A stretch of 64,000 nt of DNA from Rossellomorea sp. y25 (GTDB lineage: Bacteria > Bacillota > Bacilli > Bacillales > Bacillaceae_B), in contig NZ_CP145886.1 of the NCBI RefSeq assembly GCF_038049935.1, positions 3,829,001 through 3,893,000 of the forward strand, in the 5' to 3' direction. Below are positions 58,921 to 64,000 of the stretch, in pieces. Position 1 is the first letter of the stretch. Each line of letters begins with the position of its first letter. Position numbers and translations under genes: made by a program. The notes below the pieces were generated by a model. The model saw only the letters and a program-made list of their open reading frames with translations. It had not been told where the DNA came from and searched no databases.

Positions 58921-60168
58921 TTATGAAACGGCGACGCCAGTTTTCACCTCATTTTCCAACGGAATTTCTTTTAGAATAGAAACGGCTTGAATATCGTCAT
59001 GTGTCCTTAGAAGAGTTTGAAGTGTGTCTTTGCTACCTTCAACAAAAACATACAAGTAATCGTCCAGCTGAATGCGATCCTTTAATGTAAACGATGGGAT
59101 CCAGCTTTGATAATCTTCATTTTCACGGATCCTCAGAACCCATTGGTGGCTGCTCTCTTGATGAACTTCCCCGGTGCTCACTGTGCTTTGGGCAGAGTCC
59201 GTATACTTCCGTTCTATCAATGAAAGAAAATCCTCTACCATGGCGCTTCCGGTAGGTAATTTACCGGCCCCGGGACCCAGCAGGGTGATCCTGCCTACAA
59301 GGCTGCCCTTTAGCGAGATGGCATTTTCCACATCCTCCACACCGTAAAACGGATGGGTGTCATGGACAAGGATTGGTTCGACTTCACCCGTGATATGATT
59401 TGAAGAATCCCGTTCAAGGGAACCTACATGCTTAAATCGCAATCGAAATGATTCCGCTGCTTGAAGCCATTCTGCAGTCAGGTGTGATATTCCTTTTCGT
59501 CTGATATCCTTCCAGTCCGGCTGCCTGCCAAATGCCGTTTGACTTAAAATGAGAAGTTTATAGAAAGCATCATAGCCTTCAATATCACTGGTCGGATCAG
59601 CTTCAGCATACCCCTTCTCCTGGGATTGCTTTAACGCTGTCTCAAAGGAGATTCCACGTTTTCTCATTTGCGATAAGATGAAATTGGACGTCCCATTCAG
59701 AATTCCTTGAACCCGTTCAATCTCATTCACCTTAAGAAGCTGCCTGATACTGCCGATCACGGGAATCCCCCCCGCTGTCGTCGCTTCGAAACCTATGGTT
59801 ACCCCATTATTTCTCGCCTTTTCCAATAGATCCGGACCATATTTAGCAAACATGGCTTTATTTGCTGTGACAATATGAATTCCTTTCTCGATGGCTTTGG
59901 TTAAATACGTATGACCCGGTTCTTCACCTACGATTGCTTCAAAGATCACATGAAGATCCGGGATATCCAGAATTTCTTGAAAATCCGTTGTGACCTTAAT
60001 TGACGAATCAATGTTTCGTTGTTTAACAGGATCCTTAATAAGGATGGCCCTTACCTTTACCTCTTTACCGAGGACTTCCCTTATTCTTTCCTGATGGGTA
60101 TCAATGGCTTCACAGACTCCTTGCCCGACTGTTCCAAACCCCAGAAGTGCCACATTTATCGTTGACAT
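58921..60168 (-). CDS. hom: Homoserine dehydrogenase
   Basis: 415 residues; reduces aspartate semialdehyde to homoserine. Rossmann motif ALLGFGTVGQGVCEAI, VTANKAMFAKYG (active-site Lys), the family stretch GILNGTSNFILSQM and EGYAEADPTSDIEGYDAFYK, and a C-terminal ACT domain. Preceded by a SAM-I riboswitch and terminator, so it is made when S-adenosylmethionine is low. thrC and thrB, which follow hom in B. subtilis, are not here. Confidence 0.94.
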   Translation of the reverse strand: MSTINVALLGFGTVGQGVCEAIDTHQERIREVLGKEVKVRAILIKDPVKQRNIDSSIKVTTDFQEILDIPDLHVIFEAIVGEEPGHTYLTKAIEKGIHIVTANKAMFAKYGPDLLEKARNNGVTIGFEATTAGGIPVIGSIRQLLKVNEIERVQGILNGTSNFILSQMRKRGISFETALKQSQEKGYAEADPTSDIEGYDAFYKLLILSQTAFGRQPDWKDIRRKGISHLTAEWLQAAESFRLRFKHVGSLERDSSNHITGEVEPILVHDTHPFYGVEDVENAISLKGSLVGRITLLGPGAGKLPTGSAMVEDFLSLIERKYTDSAQSTVSTGEVHQESSHQWVLRIRENEDYQSWIPSFTLKDRIQLDDYLYVFVEGSKDTLQTLLRTHDDIQAVSILKEIPLENEVKTGVAVS

Positions 60169-60280
60169 GCTTCAGCCTCCTAAGTATCTTTTTTTCAATT
60201 TTTCACTTGCTTGATTCATTCCTTTGAAGATCCACCCTGAGAGTCGAAGAGAGCAATGTGGGAAAGAAAGAGGGTATACA

Positions 60281-60311
60281 GAAAAGCCCTCTTCTTTTTA
60301 AGAAGAGGGCT
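60281..60311 (-). terminator. Expression-platform terminator of the SAM-I riboswitch
   Basis: Reverse strand AGCCCTCTTCTT / AAGAAGAGGGCT, 12-bp perfect stem with a 3-nt loop, then TTTTC; 113 bp before the hom start. Confidence 0.88.
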
Positions 60312-60323
60312 AAATAATCATGC

Positions 60324-60438
60324 TCCTCCCCTTATCTTCCAGATCCGTATAGATCTGTAGGAATTGGCACCTTTACAGTCTGATCCTGTAGGTTGCCGGG
60401 CTTCATCGGGCCTATCCCTCCGCCGCTCTTGATAAGAG
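60324..60438 (-). ncRNA. SAM-I (S-box) riboswitch aptamer
   Basis: Read on the reverse strand: P1 arm CTCTTATCAAGAG, then GCGGAGGGATAGGCCCGATG, AAGCCCGGCAACC, a P3/P4 stretch AAGGTGCCAATTCC and the closing arm GATAAGGGGAG. These are the signature S-box elements. The aptamer is followed by a terminator and hom. High SAM should terminate transcription. Confidence 0.95.
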
Positions 60439-60487
60439 ATATATCGTTTCGTTTTGGTATTACTTGCTATTTGAGTATGAATTGGAT

Positions 60488-60516
60488 TATATAGGGGATT
60501 CATTCCTTCGTCAATA
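60488..60516 (-). promoter_or_regulatory. Sigma-A promoter of the riboswitch-hom-lysC transcript
   Basis: Reverse strand TTGACG (60511-60516), 17-bp spacer, TATAAT (60488-60493). A perfect inverted repeat AATACCA-TTTT-TGGTATT (60515-60532) touches the -35 and may be an operator. Confidence 0.75.
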
Positions 60517-60698
60517 CCATTTTTGGTATTTTTCAAAAATTCTTTCTAATGTCAATAGGTAGGGTAATTCCTATTGGTTTACTTAAGATTCGACTCCATC
60601 TAGAAGCCTATAAATCTAATTTGCAGAGAGACGTTTTAACATGATCTGGCAGGGAAAACTAATCCATATCCCTTGATTTGAAAGGAACCGAATCTATT

Positions 60699-62084
60699 AT
60701 GCTGAAAAAACTGCTTCCCTTATCCATCAGAAAATATCTGCTCATGTCAAAACGGCAACGAATGCGAGAGATCCGACTGACCATTTGGTATATGCCATTC
60801 TTTTATATTTGTTTTTCCATACTCCTTGTAGCACTCACCCTCTATTTAGATTTATATGCTGACATCTCTCAGTATACATTTGATTTATTAAGTATGGATG
60901 CATCTGTTACACGCATGCTTGTCAGTACACTCATCGGGGGCATTCTCACACTCAGTGCTTTCACCCTGAATTCGCTGCTTGTTGTACTAACGATGTTCAG
61001 TGGTCAATTTTCACCGAGGATGCTCCTGGATTTCATTTCGGACAAACAAACGCAGCATGCCCTTGGAATTTTCAATGGCAGTTTTGTATATGTATTGCTC
61101 CTCTTTCTATTTATCGGAAATTCAAAGGAAGAACTGTTTGTTGCTGCCCCGATCATGACGATTGGACTTGCATTCCTTACTGCAGTCACTTTTATATTCT
61201 TCATTAACCATGCCTCTACTTGGATGCAGGTGCACAATATTACGTACAATATGAAGCAGGTTTCTGAGGTGATGATCAATCAAACGCTGAAACATGACCT
61301 AGAAGCCCACCGAACTAGAAACACCGGCGATATAATGGAGCACTATAAGGAGAATATCATTCATGTGAAGTCAAGAGAGTCGGGATATATACAGTTGATT
61401 GATTTTCATGGAATGATTGAAGCGGCAAAAAATGATCAACTTGTCATACAGCTCCACTATAAAGTCGGGGATTATGTTTTGGCGGGGAATGAATTGGTGA
61501 GCATTTGGGGACCTGAAACCAAGGATATTTCTACTAATCACTATCTCGACTTTATCGAAATGGGCCATAAGGAGACGGAAATTCAAGACCTGCAAATGGG
61601 AATTCATAAGCTTGCAGAAGTAGCAATCAAATCCCTTGGAAATGATGATCCTAAAACAGCCTCCAATACGATTGATCAAATGGCCGATCTGATGATAACA
61701 GTTGAAGATCACCTATCCTTCACCCCGTATTTAATCGATCAAGAAGGAAAAATACGAGTCATTCTCCAGACAGAAGCATTTGAATACTATCTATATCGGG
61801 GATTTGGCTATATCAGGCATTATGCAAAAGAAAATCATCTCATCATTACTGACATCGTTCGGGCACTCGCTCTTATTGCAGAGTCCATTGACCCCTCTAA
61901 GCACAAAGCCATATGGGAATTCGCCTGTAATACCATTGATCATATTGAAAGGGAGGTCATTTACGAATTAGATAAAACCTTTCTTCTGCAGGAAGTTCAT
62001 AAGCTGGCACGTCTAACTGAAAACCTTAGAGAATATAAGAAAATCGAAAGTAAATTCTATCCTTCTGCTAATAAAAACACGTAA
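60699..62084 (+). CDS. DUF2254 membrane protein
   Basis: 461 residues: four membrane helices in the first 190 residues (TIWYMPFFYICFSILLVALT; LVSTLIGGILTLSAFTLNSL; GSFVYVLLLFLFIGN; AAPIMTIGLAFLTAVTFIFF), then a large soluble domain (SRESGYIQLIDFHGMIEAAK). DUF2254 family of predicted membrane proteins, function unknown. ATG at 60699 chosen; AAAGGA is 12 nt upstream. A TTG seven codons earlier is possible. Confidence 0.8.
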   Translation: MLKKLLPLSIRKYLLMSKRQRMREIRLTIWYMPFFYICFSILLVALTLYLDLYADISQYTFDLLSMDASVTRMLVSTLIGGILTLSAFTLNSLLVVLTMFSGQFSPRMLLDFISDKQTQHALGIFNGSFVYVLLLFLFIGNSKEELFVAAPIMTIGLAFLTAVTFIFFINHASTWMQVHNITYNMKQVSEVMINQTLKHDLEAHRTRNTGDIMEHYKENIIHVKSRESGYIQLIDFHGMIEAAKNDQLVIQLHYKVGDYVLAGNELVSIWGPETKDISTNHYLDFIEMGHKETEIQDLQMGIHKLAEVAIKSLGNDDPKTASNTIDQMADLMITVEDHLSFTPYLIDQEGKIRVILQTEAFEYYLYRGFGYIRHYAKENHLIITDIVRALALIAESIDPSKHKAIWEFACNTIDHIEREVIYELDKTFLLQEVHKLARLTENLREYKKIESKFYPSANKNT

Positions 62085-62119
62085 AAAGCTTCATCTCATA
62101 AAAGAGATGAAGCTTTTTT
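62083..62119. terminator. Bidirectional terminator
   Basis: AAAAAGCTTCATCTC / GAGATGAAGCTTTTT, 15-bp perfect stem, 6-nt loop. Confidence 0.9.
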
Positions 62120-62127
62120 ACCAGGAA

Positions 62128-62388
62128 TTAAATCCATGTTTCGACGATACTGGAATCTTCCCCTTGTGCTTTCGGTACTAGCGAGAAACGTTCTGGAATT
62201 TCACTTCTGATTGCTTCTAATGTAGGTCTCATCAAAATATAATGAGTGGGCTGATTGACATCGAATAGCCTTGCTACAAACATGCCTTGATAATCTTTGG
62301 GACTGGAATAAATACAGATGATGGGCATTTTATAATCACTTAATGTCACCTCATCAAATGATGAAATTAATCGATCCGGGTTTTCCAT
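62128..62388 (-). CDS. Conserved hypothetical protein (86 aa)
   Basis: Small soluble protein starting MENPDRLISSFDEVTLSDYK, with IICIYSSPKDYQGMFVARLF and a DVNQPTHYILMRPTLEAIRSEIP segment, similar in style to short uncharacterised Bacillus proteins. ATG at 62388 follows AAAGGAGAG; the longer frame lacks a site. It begins 40 bp downstream of the HTH-TPR regulator gene on the same strand. It has no signal peptide, so it is not an obvious peptide pheromone precursor. Confidence 0.65.
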   Translation of the reverse strand: MENPDRLISSFDEVTLSDYKMPIICIYSSPKDYQGMFVARLFDVNQPTHYILMRPTLEAIRSEIPERFSLVPKAQGEDSSIVETWI

Positions 62389-62428
62389 CAAATCTCTCCT
62401 TTCTGTGTCATTTCTAATCATATTACCG

Positions 62429-63658
62429 TCAGCTTAAAACGCATTCTTTTCCTTTTGCCTCTCTACCATCCATTCGATTATGATTGTAGAGCTTTTGAAT
62501 GTAATAGTTGCACTTAGCGTATTGCCCTTCTTCCTTCAATAGAGGGATGATGACATTCTCTATATATTGATAATATGCTTCTTCTCCCTCTTGGACCCTG
62601 ATCTCAAGCATCGTAAAAAAAGTTTCCATTTGGGGATTTTTCATATCTGTCACAGATGCCTGTCCTTCTTCTATTAAACTTGCATATTTTTCATTATTTG
62701 CTGAATCGTCTACATTCATGGAACTATCAATATAACCAAAGAGGCTGTTTAAATATATATCTCTATCAGACTCATGCTTTAATAATCCATATGCCATTTG
62801 AAATGCATCTCTCGCCTTTCTATCCTCCATTACGTCTCGATAAAGATTCCCTAAATTCAGATGAAGAACGGCTTTTCTTTTATGATCATGGAGATTATCA
62901 CAATGTTGGATCAACTCGTCATATTTCTCTACTAACGACGCCAGACTCGCTCCTTCGCTTCTGCCTTCCGCTACCAACTGAATCGTAGCAGCATCTACGC
63001 ACCTTGTAAAATTAAACGTTTCCTTGAAATAGTTCAGAGCCAGCTGACTATATCGTAGGGATTTGTCAAGTTGCCCAAGATCTTGATAGCCAACTGACAT
63101 GTGATAATAGGCTTCAGGATTGGAATAAATATCCCGATCTATTTTCTCCAAATACGTTATGGCTGTTTGCGGATTTCCTTTTGCAAGCTCATACATGCCT
63201 TTTATATGATAATATAACTGAAAATCATAATCGAACATATGGAAGGACAGACGTTTATTAGAAAACTGACTTAAATAGAATGCAGCTTCTTTAACCTCCC
63301 CTTTCATAATAAAGTACCTTGCTTTCAGTAGCTTAAAGGTGCCATTAAGGGTTTCAATTTTGATTAATGGATTTTGTTCAATGGTCTCCTTCAATAATTC
63401 AATCTTTCCATTTACTTGCTTAATCATGACATCATGCCACAATTCCAAATCTAAACGTAATTTTTTATACGCCTTTAACTCTTTCTCCACGTTCATATTT
63501 AGCCTTTGATTGAACAATTCGATTTTATCTTTCGTAATCTGCAAGTGTCCGCTTTCAATTTTACTGATATGGCCAGGTGTACAAATTCCATCCCCTACCT
63601 GTTTCTGGGTCATCCCCTTAAAGATTCGATAATATTTAATAAATGTCCCAATGTGCAT
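62429..63658 (-). CDS. XRE-type HTH plus TPR regulator of RRNPP type
   Basis: 409 residues: N-terminal helix-turn-helix (IGTFIKYYRIFKGMTQKQVG, PGHISKIESGHLQI), then about seven TPR-like helical repeats (AYYHMSVGYQDLGQLDKSLR; AVLHLNLGNLYRDVMEDRKA). This is the plan of NprR/PlcR-like quorum-sensing regulators that bind a secreted, re-imported peptide. No pheromone-precursor gene was found beside it. Targets unknown. Confidence 0.82.
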   Translation of the reverse strand: MHIGTFIKYYRIFKGMTQKQVGDGICTPGHISKIESGHLQITKDKIELFNQRLNMNVEKELKAYKKLRLDLELWHDVMIKQVNGKIELLKETIEQNPLIKIETLNGTFKLLKARYFIMKGEVKEAAFYLSQFSNKRLSFHMFDYDFQLYYHIKGMYELAKGNPQTAITYLEKIDRDIYSNPEAYYHMSVGYQDLGQLDKSLRYSQLALNYFKETFNFTRCVDAATIQLVAEGRSEGASLASLVEKYDELIQHCDNLHDHKRKAVLHLNLGNLYRDVMEDRKARDAFQMAYGLLKHESDRDIYLNSLFGYIDSSMNVDDSANNEKYASLIEEGQASVTDMKNPQMETFFTMLEIRVQEGEEAYYQYIENVIIPLLKEEGQYAKCNYYIQKLYNHNRMDGREAKGKECVLS

Positions 63659-64000
63659 GATTTAACCTCCAGGGTGACGTAGTATACGTTAATTCAGTAC
63701 ATCCAAATTTTTTATTTCAATATAGGTTATACTCCTATTATACTAATAAGTGATCATGAAAAAATTGGGGTTTTCAGCAGGTTTCCTAAAGTCTCAAATA
63801 AAACTATTTACCCGCTTCTTTTTACTTACACCCCTACTTTATTGACTATTAAAAGGAAATTACAAAGAAATATCGGCAATAAATCTTATATATTTGAAAA
63901 ACTTTCAATTATCTGGCTTTTTGGATAAAAATAGTTTAGGTCTTTTAGTCTATTCTATTTTCCCGATTGCTTGCACATTTTTTATGCTATTTTCCGAAAA
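63659..64000. other. Intergenic stretch at window end
   Basis: AT-rich, 342 bp. A 29-codon forward frame from 63756 (MKKLGFSAGFLKSQ...) has no ribosome site; nothing else supported. Confidence 0.4.

Noticed and set aside
63756-63845. 29-codon frame as a possible pheromone for the RRNPP regulator
   Set aside because: No ribosome site and no export-and-cleavage pattern; divergent position not typical.

Overview
The window is chromosomal DNA from a low-GC, endospore-forming member of the Bacillaceae, of the Bacillus/Rossellomorea type. Supporting evidence: CotF-type spore coat genes, a gerA-type tricistronic germination operon, small acid-soluble spore protein genes, strong AGGAGG ribosome binding sites, frequent TTG/GTG starts, and Fur, Zur, OhrR, LexA and cre sites of Bacillus type. 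Many genes match B. subtilis loci (yusUV, yfiYZ-yfhA, yciC, catDE, ycgFGH, ykuD). No rRNA, tRNA, prophage, insertion sequence or CRISPR array was seen.

Layout. 1-1.5 kb: the 5' part of a proline dehydrogenase gene behind a cre site, then two CotF-like genes. 1.7-6.9 kb: a siderophore uptake locus (binding lipoprotein, two permeases, ATPase, Fe-S ferric reductase, YusU) around two Fur boxes. 7.3-11 kb: a gerA-type operon. 11-14 kb: an oxidoreductase, a thioredoxin and a lipase-like hydrolase. 14.2-18.7 kb: a zinc-starvation block with three Zur boxes (YciC metallochaperone, an unstudied flavoprotein, a permease pair rich in His/Cys). 18.8-26.4 kb: two small spore proteins, alkaline phosphatase, a DDAH-like hydrolase, an acyl-CoA synthetase and a DEAD-box helicase. 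26.4-29.4 kb: two arrays of about 21-bp repeats on either side of a NERD nuclease gene. 29.4-38.8 kb: ohrR/ohrA, a gene behind a LexA-like box, a five-gene redox-sensing/MsrAB operon, and repetitive small proteins. 39-44.6 kb: catDE/catR, a second NERD gene with a 20-bp repeat array, an MFS transporter and a DUF1540 protein. 44.9-57.5 kb: peptidase, transporters and regulator/enzyme pairs, a ycgFGH-like cluster, a third coat F protein and the L,D-transpeptidase YkuD. 57.5-60.5 kb: lysC and hom behind a SAM-I riboswitch. 60.7-64 kb: DUF2254 membrane protein, a small conserved protein and an HTH-TPR regulator of RRNPP type.

The most interesting candidate for an undescribed system is the pairing of NERD nuclease / zinc ribbon / C-terminal helix-turn-helix proteins with upstream arrays of 20-21 bp direct repeats (two turns of B-DNA). 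It occurs twice here with different repeat sequences. After start correction both proteins carry the predicted catalytic residues E46, D79, E92 and K94 at identical positions. A third array with the first repeat type lies 1.1 kb beyond the 3' end of the first NERD gene, and a weak fourth array lies near 1.55 kb with no NERD gene next to it.
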